DNA of 64,000 nt from Massilia forsythiae (lineage in GTDB: Bacteria; Pseudomonadota; Gammaproteobacteria; Burkholderiales; Burkholderiaceae_D). Shown here piece after piece: positions 27,742 to 36,502 of the stretch (its first letter is position 1; every line of letters starts with the position of its first letter). A program made the translations under genes and the position numbers. The notes beneath the pieces were generated by a model. That model ran no database searches, was not told the origin of the DNA, and was given only the letters and a program-made list of their open reading frames with translations. The stretch covers positions 3,844,001-3,908,000 of the forward strand of contig NZ_CP051685.1 in the NCBI RefSeq assembly GCF_012849555.1. Direction: 5' to 3'.

Positions 27742-28908
27742 TCAGGCCGCCATGCCGATCGGCGGCAGCAGGCGGCGCGCGCGCACCCGGTTGCGGCCGG
27801 CGCGCTTGGCCTCGTACATCAGTTCGTCGGCGGCGGCGATCAGCGCGTGCGGCGCCAGCGTGCGCACGGCGGCCAGATTGGCGCCGGCCACGCCGAAGCT
27901 GGCGCTGGCCGCCAGCGCGATGTCGCCGAAGGCGATGCGTTCAACCGCGCAGGCGGCGCGCATGCGCTCGGCCAGTGCGGCCGCGTCTTCGGGGGCGGTT
28001 TCAGGAAGGATTACCAGGAATTCCTCGCCGCCATAGCGCACCACCGTGTCCAGGCCCTCGCGCGTCATCGATTGCAGCAAGGCCGCGAAGCGTTGCAGCA
28101 CCAGGTCGCCGGCGTGGTGGCCGTGGGTGTCGTTGATCGCCTTGAAGCCGTCCAGGTCGCACAGGATCAGCGACAGGTCGAGGCCGTCTCGCCGCGCGCG
28201 CGCCATTTCGTCGTCGAGCAGGGCGTCGTTCAGGTGGCGCCGGTTGTAGCAGCCGGTGAGCGGGTCGCGCATCGACAGGCTGGTCAGCACCTGCTGGGTC
28301 CGGTACTGTTCGCGCCACAGGCGCGCGAAGCGGTTGGCGGCGGCCGCGCCGAACACGTTGGCGAATACCAGCAGCACCGCCATCGAACGCAGGTGGCGCG
28401 TGGTTTCCTGGTGCTGGTGGAAGGCGATGGCGAGGAAGGCCAGGGTGGCGCCGCAGGCCAGCAGCGGGGCGGCCAGCGGACGGTTCGGAATGAAGATGTT
28501 AAACACGATGACCATGATCGCCAGCGACATCCCGTGCAGCAGTACTTCCTGCGGCCGGCACCAGGTCACCACCAGGAAGCTGGCCATCCAGCACAGCGTG
28601 AAGGCGCTGGCGACGTGGTAGGGCGCGCGCACCGAGGCGCCGGGCCTGCTTGCATGGCGCAGGCCGAGCACCGCGAGCAGCGGCATGCAAACGCGCGCCA
28701 GCACCGGCGCCAGCGCGCGTTCCGGCCCCAGCAAGGCGATGTCGTTGATTCCAAACAGCACATAGAACAGCGAGCACAGCAGGAGCGCCCGGCGCAGCTG
28801 CGACCGGATTTCGGCGGATTGGTGCTGAAGGAAGCCGGCCTCCATGGCTGGACAGGAAAATTCTCCACGCAGGCGCGCAATGGAAGCAATGCTCGGATCG
28901 TTCGGCAT
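27742..28908 (-). CDS. Membrane-bound diguanylate cyclase (GGDEF)
   Basis: A 388-residue protein. Residues 35-190 hold about six hydrophobic segments (LLLCSLFYVLFGIN, LAIMVIVFNIFIP, MAVLLVFANVFGAAAA) forming a MASE-like sensor. Residues 205-375 are a GGDEF domain with DPLTGCYNRRHL, LCDLDGFKAINDTHGH and the active site RYGGEEF. Five residues upstream of GGEEF the expected inhibitory RxxD site reads EGLD, so product inhibition is probably absent. It should make c-di-GMP, which the YcgR protein encoded nearby would sense. A 7-bp hairpin (28955-28972) lies in its leader. Confidence 0.92.
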   Translation of the reverse strand: MPNDPSIASIARLRGEFSCPAMEAGFLQHQSAEIRSQLRRALLLCSLFYVLFGINDIALLGPERALAPVLARVCMPLLAVLGLRHASRPGASVRAPYHVASAFTLCWMASFLVVTWCRPQEVLLHGMSLAIMVIVFNIFIPNRPLAAPLLACGATLAFLAIAFHQHQETTRHLRSMAVLLVFANVFGAAAANRFARLWREQYRTQQVLTSLSMRDPLTGCYNRRHLNDALLDDEMARARRDGLDLSLILCDLDGFKAINDTHGHHAGDLVLQRFAALLQSMTREGLDTVVRYGGEEFLVILPETAPEDAAALAERMRAACAVERIAFGDIALAASASFGVAGANLAAVRTLAPHALIAAADELMYEAKRAGRNRVRARRLLPPIGMAA

Positions 28909-28954
28909 GGATGGCGGAGGCTAGGATGAGGCGAAAAATTGCTGAAATCCGGGC

Positions 28955-28972
28955 AACACTGTAGCCAGTGTT
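28955..28972. promoter_or_regulatory. Inverted repeat between the diguanylate cyclase gene and gltX
   Basis: AACACTG-TAGC-CAGTGTT, a perfect 7-bp stem with a 4-base loop, in the 221-bp divergent intergenic region. It could be an operator or a leader hairpin of the diguanylate cyclase transcript. Confidence 0.4.
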
Positions 28973-29129
28973 CAATTTCATGTAAAGTAATTGTTGTTTT
29001 TGCTGATTTGCAATTTGGAAACTGTTGCATCCATACGCCATGGGCGGCTGGCCACGCAGGCCGGGGATGAGGTTGTAAAATAACCGCCTTGCCAATCATC
29101 CGGCCATTCACAGCCCCATTCTCCCTACC

Positions 29130-30521
29130 ATGACCGTCCGTACCCGTTTCGCTCCCAGCCCGACCGGCTATCTCCACCTCGGCGGCGCCCGCACCGCGCT
29201 GTATTCGTGGGCTTACGCCCGCCATTTCGGCGGCACCTTCATCCTGCGCATCGAAGACACCGACCTGGAGCGTTCGACCCCGGAAGCGGTGCAGGCGATC
29301 CTGGACGGCATGCAGTGGCTGGGCCTGAGCCACGACGAAGGCCCGTTCTACCAGATGCAGCGCATGGACCGTTACCGCGAGGTGGTCAAGGGCATGCTGG
29401 ACGCCGGCACCGCCTACCTGTGCTATTGCTCCCCCGACGAGGTCGAGGCCATGCGCGAGCGCATGCGCGCCCTGGGCGAGAAGCCGCGCTACGACGGCAC
29501 CTGGCGTCCGGAGCCGGGCAAGACCCTGCCGGCGGTGCCGGAAGGCGTCAAGCCGGTGGTGCGCTTCAAGAATCCGCTGGACGGCGAAGTCACCTGGCAC
29601 GACGTGGTCAAGGGGCCGATCACCATCGCCAACAAGGAACTGGACGACCTGGTCATCGCGCGCCCGGACGGCACGCCGACCTACAACTTCTGCGTGGCCG
29701 TGGATGACTGGGACATGCGGATCACCCACGTGCTGCGCGGCGACGACCACGTGAACAACACGCCGCGCCAGATCAACATCCTGCGTGCGTTGAACGCCGA
29801 GCTGCCGCAGTACGGCCACCTGCCGATGATCCTCGGTCCGGACGGCCAGAAACTGTCCAAGCGCCATGGCGCGGTCAGCGTGATGCAGTATCCGGAGCAG
29901 GGCTTCCTGCCGGAGGCGATGCTGAACTACCTGGCGCGCCTGGGCTGGAGCCACGGCGACGACGAGATCTTCTCGATGCAGCAGTTTACCGAGTGGTTCA
30001 ACCTGGAGCACCTGACGGCCTCGGCCGCCCAGTTCAATCCGGAAAAGCTGGCCTGGCTGAACAACCACTATATCAAGCAGGCCGACAACGGGCGCCTGGC
30101 CGATCTGGCGCGGCCGAAGATGGTGGCGCAGGGCGCGCAATTCGACGGCGCGCCGCCGCTGGCGAGCGTGCTGGGCCTGATGAAGGAGCGCACCAACACC
30201 GTCAACGAACTGGCCGATGCGGCGATGCTGTTCTATCGCACGCCAGCGCCGGACGCTGCGTTGCTGGCCCAGCACCTGACCGACGCTGTGCGCCCCGCGC
30301 TGGCGCAGTTCGCCGAGCGCGTGCGCGAGGTCGAGTGGACCAAGCCGGCGCTGGCGGCCATGATGAAGGACGTGCTGGCGGCCCACGGCCTCAAGATGCC
30401 GCAGCTGGCCATGCCGCTGCGCCTGCTAGTCACCGGCCAGCTGCAGACCCCGGCCATCGATGCCGTGCTGGAACTGTTCGGCCGCGACGCCGTGGCGGCG
30501 CGCGTAGCGAAGGGTTTGTAA
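29130..30521 (+). CDS. gltX: Glutamyl-tRNA synthetase
   Basis: A 463-residue class I synthetase. [19 protein letters not shown] holds the HIGH-type motif and GQKLSKRHG the KMSKS-type motif. [12 protein letters not shown] and [20 protein letters not shown] are typical of bacterial GluRS. It charges tRNA-Glu, and five tRNA-Glu genes lie directly downstream within 1.1 kb. The stop at 30521 is only 62 bp before the first tRNA. A strong promoter for the tRNAs starts 14 bp after the stop. Confidence 0.98.
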   Translation: MTVRTRFAPSPTGYLHLGGARTALYSWAYARHFGGTFILRIEDTDLERSTPEAVQAILDGMQWLGLSHDEGPFYQMQRMDRYREVVKGMLDAGTAYLCYCSPDEVEAMRERMRALGEKPRYDGTWRPEPGKTLPAVPEGVKPVVRFKNPLDGEVTWHDVVKGPITIANKELDDLVIARPDGTPTYNFCVAVDDWDMRITHVLRGDDHVNNTPRQINILRALNAELPQYGHLPMILGPDGQKLSKRHGAVSVMQYPEQGFLPEAMLNYLARLGWSHGDDEIFSMQQFTEWFNLEHLTASAAQFNPEKLAWLNNHYIKQADNGRLADLARPKMVAQGAQFDGAPPLASVLGLMKERTNTVNELADAAMLFYRTPAPDAALLAQHLTDAVRPALAQFAERVREVEWTKPALAAMMKDVLAAHGLKMPQLAMPLRLLVTGQLQTPAIDAVLELFGRDAVAARVAKGL

Positions 30522-30534
30522 GCGATTTGGCTAT

Positions 30535-30563
30535 TTGCGTAATGCAAGTGCGTCCGCTATAAT
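30535..30563 (+). promoter_or_regulatory. Promoter of the tRNA array
   Basis: TTGCGT at 30535-30540, a 17-base spacer and a perfect TATAAT at 30558-30563. The first tRNA starts 20 bases after the -10, a close fit for a strong stable-RNA promoter. Confidence 0.85.
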
Positions 30564-30582
30564 GCTCGCACTTCAGCACTGC

Positions 30583-30658
<76 letters not shown>

Positions 30659-30695
30659 AGGTTGAAGTGTGCAGTAGGCAGTCAGGTAGTTCAGG

Positions 30696-30771
30696 GTCCC
30701 CATCGTCTAGAGGCCTAGGACATCACCCTTTCACGGTGAGTACCGGGGTTCGAATCCCCGTGGGGACGCCA
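30696..30771 (+). tRNA. tRNA-Glu(TTC), copy 1
   Basis: 76-nt cloverleaf with encoded CCA. The anticodon arm TCACC-CTTTCAC-GGTGA gives anticodon TTC; the acceptor stem is GTCCCCA/TGGGGAC. Confidence 0.97.
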
Positions 30772-30844
30772 GCGTCGCAGGTTTTCGGGCAAGCGGCGTG
30801 GTAGTAGAAGCAGATGCAGTATGTTATAGTGTCGTTTTCCCGTA

Positions 30845-30920
<76 letters not shown>

Positions 30921-30968
30921 AGCAGGGAAAAACGACGGTAGCATCATGCAGTCGACAAGTAGTCCAGG

Positions 30969-31044
30969 GTCCCCATCGTCTAGAGGCCTAGGACATCACC
31001 CTTTCACGGTGAGTACCGGGGTTCGAATCCCCGTGGGGACGCCA
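30969..31044 (+). tRNA. tRNA-Glu(TTC), copy 2
   Basis: Identical in sequence to the other tRNA-Glu copies of the array. It is preceded by AGTCCAG, much like copy 4. Confidence 0.97.
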
Positions 31045-31165
31045 AGAATTCGGCAAGGTTTTTGCCAACATCGTGCAGCCGCCAGCGGGTTGCATGGATG
31101 ATGGCGGAGCGATGGTGGCACATCGCTGCGGCATGCCAGTGTAGTCAACGTAGTATCGGTTTTAG

Positions 31166-31241
31166 GTCCCCATCGTCTAGAGGCCTAGGACATCACCCTT
31201 TCACGGTGAGTACCGGGGTTCGAATCCCCGTGGGGACGCCA
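31166..31241 (+). tRNA. tRNA-Glu(TTC), copy 3
   Basis: Identical tRNA-Glu, preceded by CGGTTTTAG, much like copy 5. It is followed directly by an intrinsic terminator. Confidence 0.97.
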
Positions 31242-31250
31242 GTTGCAAGG

Positions 31251-31272
31251 AGCCGCCTTGAGCGGCTTTTTT
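31251..31272 (+). terminator. Intrinsic terminator inside the tRNA array
   Basis: AGCCGC-CTTGA-GCGGCT followed by six T residues, 10 bases after tRNA-Glu copy 3. Three more tRNA genes follow within 220 bp without a clear promoter of their own. Confidence 0.8.
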
Positions 31273-31284
31273 GTTGAAGTTTCG

Positions 31285-31360
<76 letters not shown>

Positions 31361-31382
31361 AGTTGTCGATGTTGCAGTCCGG

Positions 31383-31458
31383 GTCCCCATCGTCTAGAGG
31401 CCTAGGACATCACCCTTTCACGGTGAGTACCGGGGTTCGAATCCCCGTGGGGACGCCA
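31383..31458 (+). tRNA. tRNA-Glu(TTC), copy 4
   Basis: Identical tRNA-Glu, preceded by AGTCCGG as for copy 2. Confidence 0.97.
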
Positions 31459-31486
31459 GCAGGCAGGATGCAGCACACCGTTTTAG

Positions 31487-31562
31487 GTCCCCATCGTCTA
31501 GAGGCCTAGGACATCACCCTTTCACGGTGAGTACCGGGGTTCGAATCCCCGTGGGGACGCCA
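31487..31562 (+). tRNA. tRNA-Glu(TTC), copy 5
   Basis: Identical tRNA-Glu, preceded by CCGTTTTAG as for copy 3; the last gene of the array. Confidence 0.97.
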
Positions 31563-31569
31563 GGCAAAG

Positions 31570-31620
31570 ACCGGAGCAGACCACCGCGCATGCGCGGACA
31601 GGTGCTCCGGTTTTTCTTTT
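31570..31620 (+). terminator. Terminator of the tRNA array
   Basis: ACCGGAGCA (31570-31578) pairs with TGCTCCGGT (31603-31611), enclosing a second palindrome CCGCGCATGCGCGG, followed by TTTTTCTTTTT. The subtilase gene converges on it and ends 6 bp further on. Confidence 0.85.
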
Positions 31621-31625
31621 TGCGC

Positions 31626-33503
31626 CTACCAACCGACGCGCGTTCCACCATACCCGAACCCCAGCGGCGCCATGAAGGCCGGTGCGCGCGGTGCGCCCAT
31701 GCCCAGGTATGCGGCATTGATCGCGGGGTCGAACATCGCATTGGCCGCCATGGCGCCCGCCATCGAACCCAGCGGCGCCTGCATGGCTTGCTGGCCAGGC
31801 AGCCCCAGCCCGAACGCGGTCGGCGCATCGGGCATGCCGGCGCCGGTGCGCAATGCGCCGGACTGGGTGACGCGGCGCCCGCTCCGGCGGATCAGGTCGA
31901 ACAAGGCGTCGACCCGCTGCGCCGAGCGCATGCCGCCCTGCGCCTGCAGGGCCGGATGGTGCGCCAGCATCAGCGCCGCCAGCCCGGTCACGTGCGGCGC
32001 CGCCATCGAGGTGCCGTCCCAGGCGGCGAAATTGGCAGGCGGCACCGAGGAAACGATGGCCACGCCCGGTGCGCACACGTCGACTTCCGGCCCGAAGCAA
32101 CTGAATTTCGCGGTGAAATAGCCCGAGGCATCGACGTCGGTGCTCAGCGTTTCGACGTGGTAGCTATCGCGCGGAAATTCGTCGAACTTGCCGATCGCCG
32201 CCACCGCCAGCACGTTGGGCGACGCCGCCGGATACTGCACCGGTCCGCCCGAATTGCCGGTGGCGGCAATGCAGGCGATCCCGGCCTGCTTGGCGCGCAC
32301 GATGCGCTGCTCCAGCGCCGGCGACGGCGAGACGCCGCCCAGGCTCAGGTTGACCACGTCGATCTGCTGCTCGATGCAATAGTCGAGCGCTTCGATCAGC
32401 TGGCTGACTTGGCCGCCGGGGAACAGCTTGCAGACGTGGATCTCGGCCTCCGGCGCGAAGCCGTGGATGCCGAAGGTCGGGTCGGCGCCGCCGATGACGC
32501 CGCTGCAATGGCTGCCGTGGCCCAGCACGTCCTGGTTCCAGCTGTCCGGGTTCTTGCCGATGATGTCGACGCCGTTCTGGATGCGCTTCAGGTCCGGATG
32601 GCGGTTGTCCGCGCCGGAATCGATGACGGCGATCTTGACGCCCTGGCCGCGGAAGTTCGGCGGCAGCTGGTCGAGGCGCATGGCGCGCTGGCCCCAGCCG
32701 ATCGCGCTGCGCTTGGGAAAGTCGGGCAGTTGCGGCCAGTCCGACAGCGGGCGCAGGCCGATCACGTTCGCCTCGTCGGTGCCGAGGTCGGGGTCGCGCT
32801 GGTAGAAGCTCCAGTAATCGGCGCGCGGCTTGACGTACACGCCGCTCACCATGTGCGGGGAGTCGCCGTACAGCGTCACCGTGACTTCGCCGCGTGCATC
32901 GGTCATGCCGCCGGCCGGCAGCAGGCCGCCGAACAGCGCCACCTCGGCGTCCGGCAGGGGCGTGCCGTCCTTGCCCAGCACCACCATGCGGAACGCCAGC
33001 GTGGCGCTGGCGCGCACCGCCAGCGAATTCACCATTGCCGGCTGGCGCGGCATGACTTCGTGCAGCAACAGATGCTGGTCGCGCTCGATCACCAGCTGGC
33101 CCTGCGTCTGCTGCTGCAGCGCGCGCGCCTTGTCGTCGGTCATGCGCGCCACCAGCGTGCCGCCGCCGGCGGCCGCGCCGATGCCCAGCGGGCCCATGCC
33201 GGCCGTACCGACGGTGCGCACCACGTCGATGTCGGGGTGGTCGTTCAACGCTTTTTCGACTGCCTGCAGCGACGGCGGCTGCAGCGCCGGCGATGGCATG
33301 CCGAACGGGCCGATTGCGGCCAGGCCGGGCGCCTGCTGGGGCGCCACCAGGAACTGCTTCTTGCGTTCGCCCACGCGGCGGCCGGGCGCTTCGTCCGCCC
33401 TGGCGCGCATGCCGCGCGCCGCCTCGCCGTCCGGCGGCGGGGGCGCTTCCTGGCCGCCGCCATCCGGCGCGCCGGGCTGTCCAGGCATTGGAGATTTGCC
33501 CAT
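31626..33503 (-). CDS. Subtilisin-like serine protease (peptidase S8) with propeptide-like and beta-sandwich domains
   Basis: A 625-residue protein with the subtilase triad: Asp295 (IAVIDSGAD), His329 (LGHGSHCSGV), Ser499 (GTSMAAPHVTG), and oxyanion Asn417 (ATGNSGG). There is no signal peptide; the first 60 residues are Pro/Gly-rich and charged. Residues about 78-148 look like an I9 propeptide fold (TLVARMTDDKARAL, QLVIERDQHLLL). Residues about 160-245 form a beta-rich regulatory-like domain (LAFRMVVLGKDGTPLPDAEV). The last 60 residues are Gly/Ala/Met-rich. The gene is third on its strand after the Gln-rich protein and the 83-residue protein, whose sequence resembles this protease's own propeptide-like region. 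An intracellular or non-classically exported protease is likely. Confidence 0.9.
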   Translation of the reverse strand: MGKSPMPGQPGAPDGGGQEAPPPPDGEAARGMRARADEAPGRRVGERKKQFLVAPQQAPGLAAIGPFGMPSPALQPPSLQAVEKALNDHPDIDVVRTVGTAGMGPLGIGAAAGGGTLVARMTDDKARALQQQTQGQLVIERDQHLLLHEVMPRQPAMVNSLAVRASATLAFRMVVLGKDGTPLPDAEVALFGGLLPAGGMTDARGEVTVTLYGDSPHMVSGVYVKPRADYWSFYQRDPDLGTDEANVIGLRPLSDWPQLPDFPKRSAIGWGQRAMRLDQLPPNFRGQGVKIAVIDSGADNRHPDLKRIQNGVDIIGKNPDSWNQDVLGHGSHCSGVIGGADPTFGIHGFAPEAEIHVCKLFPGGQVSQLIEALDYCIEQQIDVVNLSLGGVSPSPALEQRIVRAKQAGIACIAATGNSGGPVQYPAASPNVLAVAAIGKFDEFPRDSYHVETLSTDVDASGYFTAKFSCFGPEVDVCAPGVAIVSSVPPANFAAWDGTSMAAPHVTGLAALMLAHHPALQAQGGMRSAQRVDALFDLIRRSGRRVTQSGALRTGAGMPDAPTAFGLGLPGQQAMQAPLGSMAGAMAANAMFDPAINAAYLGMGAPRAPAFMAPLGFGYGGTRVGW

Positions 33504-33589
33504 GTCTGCTCCTCGAAGGAGCGCCCCGGCAAGCGGCCGCGCGCTGGCGGCGGTGCCGGAGGCGTTCCGGGTAATGGTTGAGGACGGCG

Positions 33590-33841
33590 CTAGTCGAACA
33601 GCGACAGCGGCCGGTCCGGTTCGATCATCAACTGGTTGGCCGGCCGGAACGATGCCTCGAGCAGTTGCGCCGTATGGGCATCGGTCTCGACCACCACGGT
33701 ATGCGGCTGCGCCTGCGGTCCGATCTTCTCGACCAGCCGCAGCGCCGGGATGGCATCGATGCCGGCGACAAAGGCCGCCAGGGCCGGCCCGTCGCCGACG
33801 GCATGGATGATGTAGCGGTTGGTGCCACCTGCGTTCTGCAT
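33590..33841 (-). CDS. Small I9 propeptide/inhibitor-like protein
   Basis: An 83-residue protein from the ATG at 33841, with GGGAGA just upstream. Its predicted pattern is strand-helix-strand-strand-helix-strand (RYIIHAVG, ALAAFVAGIDA, LRLVEKIG, HTVVVETDAHTAQLLEAS, QLMIEPDRPLSLF). This fits the subtilisin propeptide/inhibitor I9 fold, and its last 35 residues align well with residues 116-147 of the neighbouring protease. It is probably a stand-alone inhibitor or folding partner of that protease. It lies 86 bp upstream of the protease gene and 47 bp downstream of the Gln-rich gene. No database family was checked. Confidence 0.6.
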   Translation of the reverse strand: MQNAGGTNRYIIHAVGDGPALAAFVAGIDAIPALRLVEKIGPQAQPHTVVVETDAHTAQLLEASFRPANQLMIEPDRPLSLFD

Positions 33842-33888
33842 GCGGATCTCCCTATGACCACGGTACGGCGCAGCGCCTGCGCGATCGA

Positions 33889-34872
33889 TCAATGGATGGT
33901 GGCGCCGCCGCCGGGCGACTGCTGTGCGCCGCCCTGCAGTTGGCCGAACCCCTGCGCGTAAGGCTGGCCATACGCCTGGGCCATCGGATTGCCCTGGTAG
34001 GCCGGATACTGGCCCGGCTGGAACTGCTGCGCCCCGGCCTGGCCCTGCTGCGCCTGCAACGCTTGCTGCATGGCCAGTTGCTGCAGCTGGAAGGGATCGG
34101 CCGAGAACGGCAGCAGGCTGCCCAGCGCGGAGGACAGGCCGCCGATGGTGCTGCCCAACTGCTGGTTGCCGGCGATGCCGCCGATCAGGCCGCCGAGCGG
34201 GCGTCCCACCTGGCCGAGCGCGTCGCCCAGCCAGCCCTGCGGCGCCAGCTGGCCCTGCAACTGCTGGCCTTGCAATCCCTGTCCGACCTGCTGCGGTTGC
34301 TGGAATTGCTGTGGTTGCTGTTGCTGGAACTGCTGCGGTTGCTGCAGCATCTGCGGCTGCATGCCCTGCTGCGACTGCAGGTGGAATACCTGCTGCAATT
34401 GCTGGAGTACCTGCTGGACCTGTTGCAGCCGCTGCGCCACCCGCGAGCCCGGCGGCAGGGCCGAGGCGACCACCGGCAGCAGGCCGGCAAGGGTGTTCAG
34501 CAGCGTGACGGCGGTCTTGATGATGCCGATGTTGCCCAGCAGGCCGCCCAGCAGGTCGCCGGGCCAGGCTTGCGGCGCGATCTGGCCGCCGAAGGCCTGC
34601 TGTTGCCCGCCCTGGCCGAATGCCTGGCCGGGGCCGGCCGCCAGCGGCAGCAAGCCGCCGCCGATGCCGCCGGCATACTGCCCGATCTGGGCGCCCAGCT
34701 GCGGATTGTCGAACAGGCCGCCGATGGCGCGCCCGGCCAGCCCGCCCAGCGGCGCCCCGATCATGCCGCCCAGCCAACCTTGCGGCGACAGTTGTTGCTG
34801 TGGAAACGGTTGCTGTAGAAACTGTTGCGGTGCCAATGCCTGTCCGATGCCGAGCTGCTGAAATTCATTCAT
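33889..34872 (-). CDS. Gln-rich protein with two glycine-zipper repeats, unknown function
   Basis: A 327-residue protein from the ATG at 34872, with GAGGAG upstream. It contains two related modules of about 50 residues, each starting SPQGWLG or APQGWLG and continuing with LGGMIGAPLGGLAGRAIGG or VGRPLGGLIGGIAGN, then a short linker, GGIGGGLL or LGSLL and a PL/PF ending. Between and after them are long Gln-rich tracts (about 200-240 and 285-320) that could form coiled or aggregation-prone segments. Glycine zippers suggest membrane insertion or self-assembly. It is the first gene of the cassette that ends with the subtilase. I do not recognise a named family. Confidence 0.7.
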   Translation of the reverse strand: MNEFQQLGIGQALAPQQFLQQPFPQQQLSPQGWLGGMIGAPLGGLAGRAIGGLFDNPQLGAQIGQYAGGIGGGLLPLAAGPGQAFGQGGQQQAFGGQIAPQAWPGDLLGGLLGNIGIIKTAVTLLNTLAGLLPVVASALPPGSRVAQRLQQVQQVLQQLQQVFHLQSQQGMQPQMLQQPQQFQQQQPQQFQQPQQVGQGLQGQQLQGQLAPQGWLGDALGQVGRPLGGLIGGIAGNQQLGSTIGGLSSALGSLLPFSADPFQLQQLAMQQALQAQQGQAGAQQFQPGQYPAYQGNPMAQAYGQPYAQGFGQLQGGAQQSPGGGATIH

Positions 34873-35252
34873 GATCGACTCCTCGTTCTGGATGCGGCCG
34901 TGGCCGGGCGCGCAGCGCCAAACGCGCTGGTCCGCTCCCGTGCCCGCGCACCACGATGCGGCCGCGATGAAGGAACACTCCCGCCGGTCGCCCGGCCGGA
35001 GCGGCGATGATGGCGGCGCTGCGTGCGCCGCCGGTCCTTGCCCGTGCAAGGGTGGCTGTTCGACCCGCGCTGCGCGGCGAAGTTTGTCGGAGGATGCGCC
35101 ATGCAGGGTGGGTGTCGTGCGCCTTGTGCTGGCGCAGACGGAGCGCCGATCGCGTCTTTTACCTGTGCTGCCGGGCAGGGCGGGGCGCGCCCTTCTTGGA
35201 GCAGGGAAATCCGCTACAATGCCGTTCCCCGCCGCCGCTTTCTTCCCCTTCC
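34873..35252. other. 380-bp divergent intergenic region without a gene
   Basis: This GC-rich region separates the glycine-zipper gene (reverse strand) from earP (forward strand). Open frames through it show no protein-like sequence. A TACAAT hexamer at 35215-35220 lies 33 bp before the earP ATG and could be its -10; no good -35 is seen. The promoter of the protease cassette must lie here too, but I cannot place it. Confidence 0.4.
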
Positions 35253-36437
35253 ATGCAGTCCACCCAAGGCTTTCCGCGTTCGCTCGCCATCTTCTGCAAG
35301 GTCGTCGACAACTTCGGCGACATCGGCATCTGCTGGCGCCTGGCGCGCCTGTTGCGGCACGAGCACGCCATCGCGGTCACGCTATGGGTCGACGACCTGC
35401 GCAGCTTCCGGCGCATCTGGCCGGCGGTGGACGCGGGCGCCGAGGTGCAGGAAGTCGACGGCGTGCAGGTGCGCCACTGGCGCGGCCAGGACGGCGGGTT
35501 CGATCCCGCCGGCGTGCCCGACATAGTGATCGAATTCTTCGGCGTCGAACTGCCGCCGGGCTACGTCGCGGCGATGGCGCGGCGCGATCCGCCGCCGGTC
35601 TGGATCAACTACGAGGGCTTGAGCGCCGAGGCATGGGTGGAAGGCTGCCACACACTGCCGTCGATGCACCCGCGCCTGAAGCTGACCAAGCATTTCTTCT
35701 TTCCCGGCTTTACGGCAAAAACCGGGGGGCTGCTGCGCGAAGCCGCGCTGCTGGACCAGCGCGACCGTTTCCGGGCCGACCCGGCGGCGCTGGACGCCTT
35801 CTTCGCGCAGCTCGGCTTGAGCGCACAGGAGATCGCCGCAGCGAAGGCCGGCCTCAGGGTCAGCCTGTTCTGCTATCCCGAGGCGCCGATCGACGGCCTG
35901 TTCGGCGCCTGGGAGGCGGGCGCACGCCCGGTGACCTGCCTGGTGCCGGAAGGCGTCGCCGCCGAGCGGGTCGCCGCCTTCTTCGGTGCGCCGGCCGTGC
36001 CCGGCGCCACGGCCACGCGCGGCGCGCTGACGCTGCGCGTGATCCCGTTCATGGCGCAGACCGACTACGACCGCCTGCTGTGGGCGTGCGACCTGAATTT
36101 CGTGCGCGGCGAGGACTCCTGGGTGCGCGCCCAGTGGGCCGGACGCCCATTCGTCTGGCACATTTATCCGCAAGATGAAAACTTGCATCATGTTAAACTT
36201 CGCGCGTTCCTGCAGATGGCTGCGGGAAGCGTCGAGAGTCTGATCGATTTTTCCCTGCGCTGGAATGGCGCGGCCGGGACGACCACGGACGAGCGGCCGG
36301 ACTGGCCGGCGCTGTGGACGGCCCTGCAAGCCGACCTGCCGGCCATCGATGCCCGCGCCGCTGCATGGCAGGCGTCGATGTTGGCGAATGGCGACTTGGT
36401 GAGCAATCTGCTGCGCTTCGCCCGGTCGCTGCGGTAG
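35253..36437 (+). CDS. earP: EF-P arginine rhamnosyltransferase EarP
   Basis: A 394-residue GT-B glycosyltransferase that transfers rhamnose from dTDP-rhamnose to Arg32 of EF-P. The N-terminus LAIFCKVVDNFGDIGICWRL carries the conserved Asp19 and Asp23, and DLNFVRGEDSWVRAQWAGRPF is the nucleotide-sugar site with the conserved Glu. The start at 35253 (QSTQGFPRSLAIF) gives family length; the longer upstream frame is GC-driven. efp follows after 65 bp. The pair lets the ribosome resolve polyproline stalls. Confidence 0.96.
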   Translation: MQSTQGFPRSLAIFCKVVDNFGDIGICWRLARLLRHEHAIAVTLWVDDLRSFRRIWPAVDAGAEVQEVDGVQVRHWRGQDGGFDPAGVPDIVIEFFGVELPPGYVAAMARRDPPPVWINYEGLSAEAWVEGCHTLPSMHPRLKLTKHFFFPGFTAKTGGLLREAALLDQRDRFRADPAALDAFFAQLGLSAQEIAAAKAGLRVSLFCYPEAPIDGLFGAWEAGARPVTCLVPEGVAAERVAAFFGAPAVPGATATRGALTLRVIPFMAQTDYDRLLWACDLNFVRGEDSWVRAQWAGRPFVWHIYPQDENLHHVKLRAFLQMAAGSVESLIDFSLRWNGAAGTTTDERPDWPALWTALQADLPAIDARAAAWQASMLANGDLVSNLLRFARSLR

Positions 36438-36502
36438 GCGGCAGGCAAGGATCATGATATGATGCTCGATTACTGCAACTCCTTTTTTGGCCAATACTTC
36501 CT

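Noticed and set aside
34872-35102. Possible extended N-terminus of the glycine-zipper protein and small frames in the intergenic region
   Set aside because: GAGGAG directly before the ATG at 34872 and the change to Arg/Ala/Pro-rich random sequence upstream support the shorter protein.
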